Origin: Arthrobacter sp. AK04
GTDB taxonomy: Bacteria; Actinomycetota; Actinomycetes; Actinomycetales; Micrococcaceae
Direction: 5' to 3'
NCBI RefSeq assembly: GCF_021129155.1
Contig: NZ_JAJOMC010000001.1
Span: forward strand, 124,001-188,000
Length of the DNA: 64,000 nt
The notes under the pieces were generated by a model, which was not told the origin of the DNA, searched no databases, and saw only the letters and a program-made list of their open reading frames with translations. Below are positions 1 through 10,821 of this stretch, piece by piece. The first letter of the stretch is position 1, and every line of letters starts with the position of its first letter. The position numbers and the translations under genes were made by a program.

Positions 1-130
1 CCCTCTAACGCGCGCATGAATCCTGCCAGAACGGGCTTCCAGGAGGATATTTCGAGCGCTTTCACGCAATGTGAGTTGCGCCACTCCAGAATAGTCCAAA
101 GACCCGGAAAGCTGAGCCCAGGAGTAACAA

Positions 131-1360
131 GTGCCCGTAATTGAAGACGCCAAGGAACTGCAGGGGGACCTCACCCGCCTCCGCCACGACCTTCACCGGC
201 ACCCCGAAATCGGGCTGCACCTGCCGCGGACCCAGGAGAAAGTCCTCCAGGCCCTCGACGGGCTTCCGTTCGAGATCACCCTGGGCAAGGAAACCACCTC
301 CGTCACCGCGGTGCTTCGCGGAGGCAAGACCACCGCAGGAACCACCGGCACCCAGCGGCCCGCGGTGCTCCTCCGGGCGGACATGGACGGCCTTCCCGTG
401 CAGGAGAAGACCGGCGTTGAGTTCTCTTCACAGGCGGACGGCGCCATGCACGCCTGCGGCCACGACCTGCACACCTCGATGCTCGCCGGAGCCGCCACCC
501 TCCTCGCCGAGAAGCAGCACCAGCTGCAGGGCGACGTCGTCCTCATGTTCCAGCCCGGCGAAGAAGGCTGCGACGGTGCCAGCTACATGATCCGCGAGGG
601 CGTCCTTGATGCCGCCGGAACCCGCGTGCAGGCGGCCTACGGGATGCATGTGTTTTCCTCCCTCGAGCCCCACGGCACCTTCTGCACAAAGCCCGGCGTG
701 ATGCTGAGCGCCTCGGACGGGCTGGAGGTGACGGTGCTGGGCGCGGGCGGCCACGGCTCCGCCCCTCATGCTGCCAAGGATCCCGTCACCGTGGCTGCCG
801 AAATGGTCACTGCCCTGCAGGTCATGGTGACCCGGCAGTTCAACATGTTCGATCCGGTGGTGCTCTCAGTAGGTGTGCTGCATGCCGGCACCAAACGGAA
901 CATCATCCCCGAGACCGCCCGCATCGAGGCGACGGTCCGTACCTTCTCCGAAGCTTCCCGGCTGAGGATGATGGAGGCCGTGCCGCGCCTGCTCAAGGGA
1001 ATCGCGGCAGCCCATGGCGTGGAGGTCCACGTGGACTACCAGGAGGAATACCCGCTCACCATCACCAACGAGGACGAAACGCACACCGCGGAGAAGGTCA
1101 TCTCTGGACTTTTCGGCGAGCGCCGCCTTTCGCGCTGGGCCACTCCCCTGAGTGGTTCCGAAGACTTTTCCCGGGTACTGGCAGAGGTGCCCGGAACCTT
1201 CGTCGGCCTCAGCGCCGTCGCCCCTGGCGGCGATCCGGCCACCTCACCCTTCAACCACTCCCCGTACGCAACGTTCGACGACGGCGTGCTGGCTGATGGA
1301 GCCGCGCTCTACGCCGAACTGGCCACCTCGCGCCTTGCCACGCTGGCGGCGGCGGCCTGA
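131..1360 (+). CDS. M20-family amidohydrolase (hippurate/N-acyl-amino-acid hydrolase-like)
   Basis: Predicted cytosolic zinc/manganese hydrolase of the M20D group, which cleaves N-acyl amino acids or hippurate-like amides. The 409-residue length is normal. Metal-site motifs are visible: MHACGHD at about residues 106-112 (Cys109, His111), the EEG at 144-146, YGMHVF with His173, and the C-terminal SEDF motif. The dimerisation-domain motif GGHGSAPH is also present. The start is GTG, chosen because AGGAG lies 7-8 bases upstream; the next ATG, 10 bases downstream, is in another frame. An MHS transporter follows 57 bp downstream on the same strand, so the pair may import and hydrolyse one substrate. 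The substrate cannot be read from the sequence. Confidence 0.85.
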   Translation: MPVIEDAKELQGDLTRLRHDLHRHPEIGLHLPRTQEKVLQALDGLPFEITLGKETTSVTAVLRGGKTTAGTTGTQRPAVLLRADMDGLPVQEKTGVEFSSQADGAMHACGHDLHTSMLAGAATLLAEKQHQLQGDVVLMFQPGEEGCDGASYMIREGVLDAAGTRVQAAYGMHVFSSLEPHGTFCTKPGVMLSASDGLEVTVLGAGGHGSAPHAAKDPVTVAAEMVTALQVMVTRQFNMFDPVVLSVGVLHAGTKRNIIPETARIEATVRTFSEASRLRMMEAVPRLLKGIAAAHGVEVHVDYQEEYPLTITNEDETHTAEKVISGLFGERRLSRWATPLSGSEDFSRVLAEVPGTFVGLSAVAPGGDPATSPFNHSPYATFDDGVLADGAALYAELATSRLATLAAAA

Positions 1361-1417
1361 CCCGCCGTCGTCCTTCACATCCCCCATCCTCTTCACCACG
1401 AACCTGAGGAAGTAAGC

Positions 1418-2707
1418 ATGTCCATTGCAGTAACCAAGCAGCAGACTGGACGCGTGTCCACTACCAAGACCATCGTCGGAACCGGCATCGGCAATGCCGT
1501 CGAATGGTACGACTGGGCCATCTACGCCACCTTTACGCCCTTCATTGCCAGCCAGCTCTTCAGCAAGGCCGACCCCGCGTCGGCTGTATTGTCCACCCTG
1601 GCGATTTTCGCCGTCGGCTTCGTGGCACGGCCTTTCGGCGGCTTCCTCTTCGGCTGGATCGGCGACAGGGTGGGCCGCAAGACGTCGATGACCCTCGCCG
1701 TCGGACTCGCCTCGCTGGGCAGCCTGATGATCGGCATCGCTCCGACCTTCGCCAGCATCGGCGCCTGGGCGTCCCTCATGCTGCTCGTGGCACGGCTCAT
1801 CCAGGGCCTGGCGCACGGCGGTGAACTGCCGTCGTCGCAGACCTACCTGTCCGAGATGGCTCCCAAGGAACACCGCGGATTCTGGGCCACACTGATCTAC
1901 ACCTCCGGAACCGTGGGCATCCTGTTCGGCACCCTGCTGGGCGCCGTCCTCAATATGACCCTGACTGCTGACGCCATGAACGCCTGGGGCTGGCGCATCC
2001 CGTTCCTGCTGGGCGCGGCCATGGGGCTGTATGCACTGATCATGCGGTCGCGGCTGCATGAGACCGACGCGTTCGAGGGCGAATCGCTGGCCGAAAAGCG
2101 GGCCCCGCTCTGGCCGCAGATTGTCCGCCACCGCAAGCAGGCACTCCAGGTCATCGGCCTCACTGTTGGACTTACCGTCATCTACTACGTCTGGGGAGTC
2201 GTGGCTCCCAGCTATGCCACCACCGCCCTGAAGATCGACCGCGGCGAGGCACTCTGGGCCGCGGTAATCGCCAACATCGTCTTCATCGCGGCCCTTCCTT
2301 TCTGGGGGAAGCTGTCTGACCGCATCGGGCGCAAAAAAGTCCTGTGGTCCGGGGCCATCGGCTCCGCGGCGATGCACTTCCCCATGACCTGGCTGCTCAA
2401 GGATTCAGCCTGGCAGCTGGCAGTAGGCATGTCCGTGATGCTGATTTTCATCGCTGCGAGCGCCGCGATTGTCCCGGCTGTTTACGCCGAACTGTTCCCG
2501 ACGTCCATTCGCACCGTTGGCGTGGGGGTGCCCTACTCCATCTGCGTGGCAGTGTTCGGCGGCACCGCACCGTACCTGCAGCAGTGGCTCGGAACCACCA
2601 TGGGCATGCCTCAGCTGTTCAATATTTACGCGGTTGTGCTGCTGGTGGTCAGTGCGGCGTTCGTGTTCACCATTCCCGAGACGAAGGGCAAGGACCTGAC
2701 ACACTAG
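1418..2707 (+). CDS. MFS transporter, metabolite:H+ symporter (MHS) type
   Basis: Inner-membrane secondary transporter of 429 residues with about 12 hydrophobic segments. The opening NAVEWYDWAIYATF block, the GDRVGRKTSM loop between TM2 and TM3, and the WRIPFLLG motif are typical of the MHS family (proline/betaine, shikimate, dicarboxylate symporters). GAGGAAG stands 7 bases before the ATG. It follows the amidohydrolase and is probably co-transcribed. The substrate is unknown; an acylated amino acid or small carboxylate would fit the neighbour, but that is inference. Confidence 0.88.
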   Translation: MSIAVTKQQTGRVSTTKTIVGTGIGNAVEWYDWAIYATFTPFIASQLFSKADPASAVLSTLAIFAVGFVARPFGGFLFGWIGDRVGRKTSMTLAVGLASLGSLMIGIAPTFASIGAWASLMLLVARLIQGLAHGGELPSSQTYLSEMAPKEHRGFWATLIYTSGTVGILFGTLLGAVLNMTLTADAMNAWGWRIPFLLGAAMGLYALIMRSRLHETDAFEGESLAEKRAPLWPQIVRHRKQALQVIGLTVGLTVIYYVWGVVAPSYATTALKIDRGEALWAAVIANIVFIAALPFWGKLSDRIGRKKVLWSGAIGSAAMHFPMTWLLKDSAWQLAVGMSVMLIFIAASAAIVPAVYAELFPTSIRTVGVGVPYSICVAVFGGTAPYLQQWLGTTMGMPQLFNIYAVVLLVVSAAFVFTIPETKGKDLTH

Positions 2708-2969
2708 GGGCGGGTGGGAGCGCAACCAAAGAGGGTAGACACCACCCTAGCGCGGGCCGGATTGCAAGAGCAGGATTGAACTACCGGATCACAACGTTCA
2801 ATGAGGCCGGATATACGCCCCCACTAGCAGGGCGCACTTTGATAATGGGACAGGTAGGCTGCGGCCGCCACGCTGATCGCGATGCTCAGCCCGGCGCGCG
2901 CCTACTCGGCCCACATGGGGAATCGCACCCTTACAAAAATTGTGAACCGCATCCTTATCAGGAGCACAA

Positions 2970-3497
2970 ATGTCCATCACTCCATCAACAGGAATCCGCT
3001 CAACCCGGGCCAGGATCGCCCTGGTCCCGCTTCTCTCACTGGGTCTGCTCGGGGGCTCCGTGGCGTTCGCCGGCCCAGCCCTGGGACATGACGACCGGCG
3101 TGACGACCGGCACGGGTGTACCGTCAAGCCGCTGGACCCGAAGGACCTCCGCGGCAACAAGGTCGACTTCAGGATCAAAGTCCAATGCGACGACAAAGAC
3201 GGCAAGAAGGACGGCAAGAGGACCGTCCATATCCGCCAACTCCGCTACGAGGACGAGAAGGGCCCGCGGCGTACCGACGACCTCCTCGGCCGTTCCCACT
3301 TCTACGAGGAATTCAAAAAGGACGATGACAAGGCCAGGACCATCCACAGCGTTGACAAGGTGCGCAACCTGGACCGCCGGGGTGCCGAAGAGGTCTACCA
3401 CGTGGTCTCCTTCCGTGTGCAGAAGGGCAACGGGGACTGGTCTGACTGGACCAAGTGGGAGAAGAGCGACGTAGTTGAAGTTACGAGAGGCCGCTGA
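2970..3497 (+). CDS. secreted, highly charged hypothetical protein
   Basis: A 175-residue protein of unrecognised family. It has a clear Sec signal peptide: basic start, then hydrophobic LVPLLSLGLLGGSVAFAGPALG, with likely cleavage after the Ala/Gly-rich stretch near residue 39. The mature part is hydrophilic, rich in Asp, Lys and Arg, with two Cys that could form one disulfide. AGGAG lies 5 bases before the ATG. It is a single-gene unit closed by a strong hairpin at 3527-3565. The 262 bp upstream contain no gene I can support. No function is proposed. Confidence 0.7.
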   Translation: MSITPSTGIRSTRARIALVPLLSLGLLGGSVAFAGPALGHDDRRDDRHGCTVKPLDPKDLRGNKVDFRIKVQCDDKDGKKDGKRTVHIRQLRYEDEKGPRRTDDLLGRSHFYEEFKKDDDKARTIHSVDKVRNLDRRGAEEVYHVVSFRVQKGNGDWSDWTKWEKSDVVEVTRGR

Positions 3498-3526
3498 CAG
3501 GGCAGGGCTTTTCAATAAGTAAAGAA

Positions 3527-3565
3527 GCAAGAGAGCCAGGGGCCCACCGCCTCTGGCTCTCTTGC
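3527..3565 (+). terminator. strong hairpin terminator after the secreted protein gene
   Basis: A 13-bp perfect stem (GCAAGAGAGCCAG at 3527-3539 pairing with 3553-3565), extendable by a G-T and a G-C pair, with a short loop. It lies 30 bp after the stop codon. There is no long T-tract, as is common for high-GC actinobacterial terminators. Confidence 0.75.
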
Positions 3566-3608
3566 GTGCCGGCTCCCCGAGGCAACGTACCCGGGCACGC
3601 TGCGCCCC

Positions 3609-3638
3609 TTGACTCACCACCCCCTCCTTCCCTACACT
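3609..3638 (+). promoter_or_regulatory. sigma-A-type promoter of the hyi operon
   Basis: TTGACT (3609-3614), an 18-bp spacer, then TACACT (3633-3638). Two operator-like boxes start directly after the -10 hexamer, where a bound repressor would block initiation. Confidence 0.6.
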
Positions 3639-3653
3639 TTTCATAAAGCAGAA
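3639..3653 (+). promoter_or_regulatory. IclR-type operator box 1 (hyi)
   Basis: TTTCATAAAGCAGAA, an imperfect 15-bp inverted repeat (TTTC...AGAA), starting at the first base after the -10. It matches box 2 and the two boxes upstream of uraD with consensus TTYCAYRAWGCNGAA. Assignment to an IclR/AllR-like repressor is inference from pathway and palindrome type. Confidence 0.5.
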
Positions 3654-3659
3654 TCTAAA

Positions 3660-3674
3660 TTCCACAAAGCGGAA
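3660..3674 (+). promoter_or_regulatory. IclR-type operator box 2 (hyi)
   Basis: TTCCACAAAGCGGAA, a better palindrome (TTCC-N7-GGAA), exactly 21 bp (two helical turns) from box 1. Closely similar to TTCCATGATGCGGAA at 19853-19867 upstream of uraD. Confidence 0.55.
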
Positions 3675-3734
3675 AGCTTGAAAAGGCTGGAAGCAAGGGA
3701 AGATGGATCAAAGCCCTCCTTGGAAGGACCTACG

Positions 3735-4535
3735 ATGACGTACACAGTGAACTGCTCCATCCTCCTCACGGAGCTGCCCCTGCTCGAGCGCCCGGCCGCA
3801 GCCAAGGCAGCCGGCTTTGACGCTGTTGAGTTCTGGTGGCCCTTTGAGAGCTCCGTCCCGTCCGACGCCCAGGTCACCGAATTCGAGAACGCCATCCAGG
3901 ACGCCGGCGTCCAGCTCACCGGACTGAACTTCAACGCCGGCAACATGCCCGGCGGCGACCGCGGGCTGGTCTCCTGGAAGGGACGCTGCTCCGAGTTCAA
4001 GGACAACATCGACGTCGTAGCCGGCATCGGAGAGCGCCTGGGCTGCAAGGCCTTCAACGCCCTCTACGGCAACCGGCAGGACGAGTTCACTCCCGAGGAG
4101 CAGGACGAACTGGCGGTCAAGAACCTGGCCGCAGCCGCCGAAGGCGTTGCCCGGATCGGCGGCACCGTCCTTCTCGAGCCGGTCAGCGGAGCACCCAAGT
4201 ACCCGCTCCTCACCGCTGCCGACGCCCTCAAGGTCATCGCCCGCGTGAAGGCGGAGGCCGGCGTCGGCAACATCAAGCTCCTCGCCGACTTCTACCACCT
4301 CGCAGTCAACGGCGACGACGTGGCAGCTGTCATCGAAAACCATGCCAAGGACTTCGGCCACATCCAGATCGCGGACAACCCCGGCCGCGGCGCCCCCGGC
4401 ACCGGCACCCTCCCCCTCGGCGAATGGATCGCCCGCAGCCGCGAACTCGGCTACGAGGGCTATATCGGCCTCGAGTACAAGGAACCGCAGGAAACGGCCT
4501 TCAGCTGGGCCATCCGCCAGCGCGTCAGCCAGTAA
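3735..4535 (+). CDS. hyi: hydroxypyruvate isomerase
   Basis: Interconverts hydroxypyruvate and tartronate semialdehyde in glyoxylate metabolism. The 266-residue product has the AP-endonuclease-2-like TIM-barrel pattern of Hyi: opening NCSILLTELPLLERPAAAK, AVEFWWPF-type strand, LEPVS, LLADFYHL and QIADNPGRGAPGTG, and ends with IGLEYKP-like residues. The ATG at 3735 is preferred over an in-frame upstream start because the intervening residues lie in the promoter and operator DNA; GGAAGG stands about 7 bases before it. First gene of the hyi-glxR-gcl-glycerate kinase-allB cluster, controlled by the tandem boxes above. Confidence 0.92.
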   Translation: MTYTVNCSILLTELPLLERPAAAKAAGFDAVEFWWPFESSVPSDAQVTEFENAIQDAGVQLTGLNFNAGNMPGGDRGLVSWKGRCSEFKDNIDVVAGIGERLGCKAFNALYGNRQDEFTPEEQDELAVKNLAAAAEGVARIGGTVLLEPVSGAPKYPLLTAADALKVIARVKAEAGVGNIKLLADFYHLAVNGDDVAAVIENHAKDFGHIQIADNPGRGAPGTGTLPLGEWIARSRELGYEGYIGLEYKEPQETAFSWAIRQRVSQ

Positions 4536-4545
4536 TCCCCACCCG

Positions 4546-4611
4546 CCCAACTAAGTAGCAGCAGATGTCGCTTGGACCCTCTATTACGACATCTACTGCG
4601 ACCTAGTTGGG
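4546..4611. repeat. intergenic palindromic element A, copy 1
   Basis: Two 25-bp arms (4546-4570 and 4587-4611), 22 of 25 positions complementary, around a 16-nt loop. The left arm begins CCCAACTAAGTAGCAGCAG and is identical over all 25 bases to the left arm of the copy at 54869-54893. The right arms differ at one base and the loops mostly differ. It lies between hyi and glxR, inside what should be one operon. Confidence 0.85.
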
Positions 4612-4645
4612 GAACACCACACAGACTTCAGGAAAGAGAACCACC

Positions 4646-5524
4646 ATGAGCAACGTTGCAGTTATCGGACTCGGAATCATGGGCCTGCCCATGGCCATCA
4701 ACCTCGTCAAGGCCGGCCACACCGTCACCGGCTTCAACCGCAGCCAGGACAAGATCGACAAGCTCGTCTCCGAAGGCGGCAAGGGCGCCACCAGCATCGC
4801 GGACGCCGTCAAGGATGCCGACGTCGTCATCACCATGGTGCCGGACTCCCCCGATGTTGAGGGCGTCGTCAGCGGCAAGGACGGCGTCTTCGCAAACGCC
4901 AAAAAGGGCACCCTCTGGATCGACGCCTCCAGCATCCGCCCCGACGTCGCCAAGCGCCTTTCCGACGACGCCCGCGAAGCCGGCATCCGCCCCCTCGACG
5001 CCCCGGTCAGCGGCGGCGAACAGGGCGCCATCGACGCCGCACTCTCCATCATGGTCGGCGGCGAAAAAGAAGACTTCGACGCCGCCTCGGACGTCCTGAA
5101 CGCCGTCGGCAAAACCATCGTCCACGTGGGCCCCTCCGGCTCCGGCCAGACCGTCAAGGCCGCCAACCAGCTGATCGTCGCCGTCAACATAGAGGTCCTT
5201 GGCGAAGCAATCGCCTTCCTTGAGGCCTATGGCGTGGACACCGACGCCGCCCTCAAGGTCCTCGGCGGCGGCCTGGCCGGCTCCAAGGTCCTGGACCAGA
5301 AGGGCCAGAAGATGCTGGACCGCAACTTCGACCCCGGCTTCCGCCTGGCCCTGCACCACAAGGACCTGGGCATCGTCACCTCCGCCGCCCGCGAAGCCAA
5401 CGTCGCCGTCCCCCTCGGCGCCGTCGTCGCACAGCTCGTCGCCGCCACCGTCAACCAGGGCGACGGCGCACTGGACCACTCAGGACTCTTCAAGCAGGTC
5501 CTCCAGCTCTCCGGCCGCAAGTAA
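4646..5524 (+). CDS. glxR: 2-hydroxy-3-oxopropionate (tartronate semialdehyde) reductase
   Basis: NAD(P)H-dependent reduction of tartronate semialdehyde to D-glycerate, following Gcl. The 292-residue product is a beta-hydroxyacid dehydrogenase: Rossmann motif GLGIMGLPMA at about residues 8-17, substrate loop DAPVSGGEQGA, catalytic Lys in GQTVKAANQ, and cofactor/dimer region GGLAGSKVLDQKG. The ATG at 4646 has AGGAAAG 9 bases upstream; a longer reading frame would run into palindrome A. Flanked on both sides by palindromic elements (A upstream, B downstream), yet in the pathway order of a glyoxylate operon. Confidence 0.93.
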   Translation: MSNVAVIGLGIMGLPMAINLVKAGHTVTGFNRSQDKIDKLVSEGGKGATSIADAVKDADVVITMVPDSPDVEGVVSGKDGVFANAKKGTLWIDASSIRPDVAKRLSDDAREAGIRPLDAPVSGGEQGAIDAALSIMVGGEKEDFDAASDVLNAVGKTIVHVGPSGSGQTVKAANQLIVAVNIEVLGEAIAFLEAYGVDTDAALKVLGGGLAGSKVLDQKGQKMLDRNFDPGFRLALHHKDLGIVTSAAREANVAVPLGAVVAQLVAATVNQGDGALDHSGLFKQVLQLSGRK

Positions 5525-5541
5525 GTTCCCCACCTCCCTAA

Positions 5542-5605
5542 GAGTTTTTTGTCCAGATATGCGGACTTGAAAGCCCCAAAACCCTGCATATCTGGACAAA
5601 AACTC
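5542..5605. repeat. intergenic palindromic element B, copy 1
   Basis: Arms 5542-5562 and 5586-5605 (right arm GCATATCTGGACAAAAACTC; the left arm has one extra T) around a 23-nt loop. The same arms recur at 18393-18455. It lies between glxR and gcl. Either strand would give a stable hairpin with a T- or A-run in the stem base. Confidence 0.85.
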
Positions 5606-5678
5606 GCTTCAGCACACCCAAAAACAGCCCGGCCAACCTCAGCCGTCGGGCACCGACAGACTTAAGTAGGAGCACACC

Positions 5679-7457
<1,779 letters not shown>

Positions 7458-7494
7458 AACCTGCACGCCTAGAAAAAGATAGAAAGAAACCGCC

Positions 7495-8709
7495 ATGCGC
7501 ATCGTCATTGCCCCGGACAAGTTCAAGGGATCACTCTCCGCCCCGGACGTTTGCCTGCACCTGGAAAAGGGCCTGCAGCGGGGTGCGGGCGGAAACCTGG
7601 ACGTCGTCCGCATCCCGGTAGCCGACGGCGGTGAGGGCACCCTCGACGCCGCCGTCGGCTCCGGCTTCACCCGCCGCAGCGCTGTGGTGGCCGGGCCAAC
7701 AGGAGAACCGGTCACGGCCGAGTTCGCCATCCGGGGCAATGAGGCCGTCATCGAGATGGCGGCGGCCTCGGGCCTGGCCCTGCTCCCGGCAAGCGCCCTG
7801 GTGCACGGCCGCCCGGGTTCGACGGCGGCCCGCACCGCCACCAGCCTGGGCACCGGCCAGCTCATCAGCGCCGCCCTGGACGCCGGCTGCAACCGCATCA
7901 TCCTGGGCGTAGGCGGCAGTGCCAATACCGACGGCGGCGCCGGAGTCCTGCAGGGCCTGGGCGCAAGGCTCCTCGATGCCGACGGCAACGAACTTCCGTT
8001 CGGCGGGGCCGCCTTGGCCCGGCTGGACCGGATCGACTTCAGCGGGTTCGAACCCCGGCTGAAGGACACACGCTTTGTGCTGGCGTCCGACGTCGACAAT
8101 CCCCTGCTGGGCACCCACGGCGCAGCGGCGATTTTCGGCCCCCAGAAAGGCGCCACACAACAGGACGTCGGCATGCTCGACGCCGCCCTGGCCAGGTTTG
8201 TCGAAGTCCTGGCCAGGGAAATCGGTCCCGAGGGCCCCGGCAACAGGGCCTTCAAAGCGGCGGAAGCCCCGGGTGCCGGAGCGGCAGGAGGCGTTGGCTA
8301 TGCCGCCATCGCCGTCCTCGCCGCAACGCGCCGCCCGGGCATCGACGTCGTCCTCGAATTCACCGGCCTCGCCGAACGGCTGGCCGGCGCCGACCTGGTG
8401 ATCACCGGCGAAGGCAGCCTGGACGAGCAAAGCCTGCTCGGCAAGACCCCCATGGGTGTTGCCCGGGCAGCAGCCGCGCAGGGCGTCCCGGTCATTGCCG
8501 TCTGCGGGCGGACCACCCTCGCGCAGGGGCAGGCAGCCGCCGCAGGATTCGAGGACGTTTACGCTTTGACCGAGCTTGAAAGCAATGTAGACAGGTGCAT
8601 AGCAGAGGCAGCGCCGCTTCTGGAGCAGTTAGGCACACAGATCAGCGGAAGGCTGGCAGCCACCACACTGTCCCGTACCGCAACCACCAAGGAGGACCTC
8701 CATGTCTGA
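7495..8709 (+). CDS. glxK: glycerate kinase, GarK/GlxK family
   Basis: Phosphorylates the D-glycerate made by GlxR to feed lower glycolysis. The 404-residue protein shows family motifs: [15 protein letters not shown] at the start, [29 protein letters not shown] and the [13 protein letters not shown]-terminal motif. It is somewhat longer than the usual 375-385 residues because of a C-terminal tail. Its last 8 bases overlap the start of allB, so the two are translationally coupled. The same kinase could also take glycerate released by the GH63-type hydrolase at 47308-48663 (inference). Confidence 0.9.
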   Translation: MRIVIAPDKFKGSLSAPDVCLHLEKGLQRGAGGNLDVVRIPVADGGEGTLDAAVGSGFTRRSAVVAGPTGEPVTAEFAIRGNEAVIEMAAASGLALLPASALVHGRPGSTAARTATSLGTGQLISAALDAGCNRIILGVGGSANTDGGAGVLQGLGARLLDADGNELPFGGAALARLDRIDFSGFEPRLKDTRFVLASDVDNPLLGTHGAAAIFGPQKGATQQDVGMLDAALARFVEVLAREIGPEGPGNRAFKAAEAPGAGAAGGVGYAAIAVLAATRRPGIDVVLEFTGLAERLAGADLVITGEGSLDEQSLLGKTPMGVARAAAAQGVPVIAVCGRTTLAQGQAAAAGFEDVYALTELESNVDRCIAEAAPLLEQLGTQISGRLAATTLSRTATTKEDLHV

Positions 8710-10045
8710 AGAACGTTTTGACCTGGTCATCCGCGGCCAGCGCATCCTCACCACCGCCGGCCTGGCTCCCCGCGAAGTGGGCGTCCGCGGCGGCAAGATC
8801 GTGGCCCTCGAGCCGCTGGGCAACAGCCTGGCCGGCACCGAGGTCATCGAACTGGCCGACGACGAAACCCTGATCCCCGGCCTGGTGGACACCCACGTCC
8901 ACGTCAACGAGCCCGGCCGCACCGAGTGGGAAGGCTTCGCCTCCGCCACCCGTGCAGCCGCGGCCGGCGGCGTGACCACCATCATCGACATGCCGCTGAA
9001 CTCCGTCCCGCCCACCACCACCGTGGAGAACCTCAAGCTCAAGCGCGAGGTGGCCGAGGACCAGGCGTTTATCGACGTCGGATTCTGGGGCGGGGCGATC
9101 CCCGGCAACAAGGGCGACCTGCGCGCCCTGCATGACGAAGGCGTGTTCGGCTTCAAGTGCTTCCTGCTGCACTCCGGGGTGGACGAGTTCCCGCACCTGG
9201 ACGCGGACGAGATGGAGGAGGACATGGCCGAGCTGAAGTCCTTCGATTCCCTCATGATTGTCCACGCCGAGGACTCCCACGCGATCGACCGCGCCCCGCA
9301 CCCCGGCGGCGACCACTACCAGACCTTCCTGGCCTCCCGCCCCCGCGGCGCGGAGAACAAGGCCATCGCCGAGGTCATCGAACGGGCGCGCTGGACCGGT
9401 GCGCGTGCGCACATCCTGCACCTCTCGTCGTCGGACGCGCTGCCCATGATCGCCAGCGCAAAGCGCGACGGCGTGAAGCTCACCGTGGAGACGTGCCCGC
9501 ACTATCTGACACTGATGGCCGAGGAAATCCCGGACGGCGCCACCGCCTACAAGTGCTGCCCGCCCATCCGTGAGGCCTCCAACCGGGAGCTGCTGTGGCA
9601 GGGCCTGCTGGACGGCACCATCGACTGCATCGTCTCGGACCACTCCCCCTCCACGCTGGACCTGAAGGACCTGGAGAACGGTGACTTCGCCGTCGCCTGG
9701 GGCGGCGTCTCGTCCCTGCAGCTGGGGCTCTCACTGATCTGGACCGAGGCCCGCCACCGCGGCATCCCGCTGGAGCAGGTGGTGTCCTGGATGGGCGAGA
9801 AGCCGGCTGCCCTGGCCCGCCTGTCCAACAAGGGACAGCTGGCCCTGGGCTACGACGCCGACTTCGCCGTCTTCGCCCCGGACGAGGCCTTCGTGGTGGA
9901 CGTTTCCAAGCTCAAGCACAAGAACCCCATCACCCCGTACGACGGCAAGGCCCTCTCCGGGGTGGTCCGCAAGACCTTCCTGCGCGGGTCCGTAGTGGAC
10001 GGGCAGACCCCCACGGGCAAGCTGATCCGCCGCGGCGGAGTCTAA
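8702..10045 (+). CDS. allB: allantoinase
   Basis: Cyclic amidohydrolase converting allantoin to allantoate, linking purine breakdown to the glyoxylate genes upstream. The 447-residue product has all metallo-hydrolase signatures: [17 protein letters not shown] (metal His pair), the carboxylatable Lys in [15 protein letters not shown] (the SGVDEF stretch is typical of allantoinase), HAED, HILHLSS and SDHSPS. AAGGAGG lies 6 bases before the ATG, inside the end of the kinase gene. An allantoate amidohydrolase is not seen in the window. Confidence 0.93.
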   Translation: MSEERFDLVIRGQRILTTAGLAPREVGVRGGKIVALEPLGNSLAGTEVIELADDETLIPGLVDTHVHVNEPGRTEWEGFASATRAAAAGGVTTIIDMPLNSVPPTTTVENLKLKREVAEDQAFIDVGFWGGAIPGNKGDLRALHDEGVFGFKCFLLHSGVDEFPHLDADEMEEDMAELKSFDSLMIVHAEDSHAIDRAPHPGGDHYQTFLASRPRGAENKAIAEVIERARWTGARAHILHLSSSDALPMIASAKRDGVKLTVETCPHYLTLMAEEIPDGATAYKCCPPIREASNRELLWQGLLDGTIDCIVSDHSPSTLDLKDLENGDFAVAWGGVSSLQLGLSLIWTEARHRGIPLEQVVSWMGEKPAALARLSNKGQLALGYDADFAVFAPDEAFVVDVSKLKHKNPITPYDGKALSGVVRKTFLRGSVVDGQTPTGKLIRRGGV

Positions 10046-10054
10046 GGACGCGCC

Positions 10055-10741
10055 ATGGCAGTGGAAGCCCACCATCCGAGGACGGGGGCACGTCCCGGAA
10101 CCATCGCCAGGCCTGCCTTCACCGGGGCAGCTGCCCGCGGCCTCGCCGTGTGGGTTGTCCCGGAGGAAGGCACCAGCCCGGAAATCCTGGCCCGCGCCGC
10201 CCAACTGGTCCTGGCCAGGGCCCTTCAGACTGCTCCGGAGGCGGAAGTCCACTGGCCTGCCGCCGGAGCTCCCACACCAGGGTCCTCCGCTTGCGCGGGG
10301 GGAGCCGCAGACGACTCCTCTCATCCTCCCTCCGCAGCGGAGGCCCCTTCCGGCGCCCCATCCGGGGCACCAGGGGAGGACGACGGCGGCACGCGGCTGC
10401 CGCCGTCGGCCGGCCCCGTCAGCCGCATGGCGGTGGACCTCGCCGCTGACCAGGTCCTGCTGGACGGACGGCGCGTGCCGCTGACCGGCGTCGAATTCAA
10501 GGTCCTCCGGTACCTGGTCACGCACCTGTCCCGCACTGTGGGCAGGGAGGAACTGCAGGAGTTTTTGGACTCGTTCGAGACCCCCGGAGCCTCGGCCCGG
10601 TCCATCGACGTTTACGTGGGCAGGATCCGCCGCAAGCTCGGGAATGCGCGCCATGCCGTGGCCACCGTAAGGGGCGGCGGCTACCAGTTTGTGCCCGGTT
10701 CCTGCGCCACCGTCCGCGGGCCGGCGGAATACTGCATATGA
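10055..10741 (+). CDS. orphan winged-helix (OmpR/PhoB-type) regulator without receiver domain
   Basis: A 228-residue putative DNA-binding protein. Residues about 130-220 form an OmpR-type winged helix (VLLDGRRVPLTGVEFKVLRYL, then SIDVYVGRIRRKLG and VRGGGYQFV). Residues 1-55 form a small unrecognised domain (AVWVVPEEGTSPEILARAAQLVLARAL), joined by a Pro/Ala/Gly/Ser-rich linker of about 70 residues. There is no receiver domain and no phosphoacceptor Asp. The ATG is 9 bp after allB, so it is very probably in the same transcript and may respond to something other than phosphorylation. Its target is unknown. Confidence 0.75.
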   Translation: MAVEAHHPRTGARPGTIARPAFTGAAARGLAVWVVPEEGTSPEILARAAQLVLARALQTAPEAEVHWPAAGAPTPGSSACAGGAADDSSHPPSAAEAPSGAPSGAPGEDDGGTRLPPSAGPVSRMAVDLAADQVLLDGRRVPLTGVEFKVLRYLVTHLSRTVGREELQEFLDSFETPGASARSIDVYVGRIRRKLGNARHAVATVRGGGYQFVPGSCATVRGPAEYCI

Positions 10742-10821
10742 CGCCGGAGTTGTATCACTGAGCGGGAAGCCGCTTCACTTGATGTTTTGCCAGTAATGAC
10801 AAAGTCTTCCAAAGGAACACC

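Noticed and set aside
60..74. TTTCACGCAATGTGA upstream of the amidohydrolase as a further IclR-type box
   Set aside because: Only about 9 of 15 positions agree with the consensus and there is no second box 21 bp away.
1..130. A gene or partial gene at the left edge
   Set aside because: AGGAGG at 41-46 has no suitable start codon after it, and no frame through the region is open long enough to judge.
1244..2377. Long minus-strand open frame of over 370 codons opposite the MHS transporter
   Set aside because: Antisense shadow of a high-GC gene; the Gly/Arg/His/Gln-rich translation has no domain, and the plus-strand transporter is clear.
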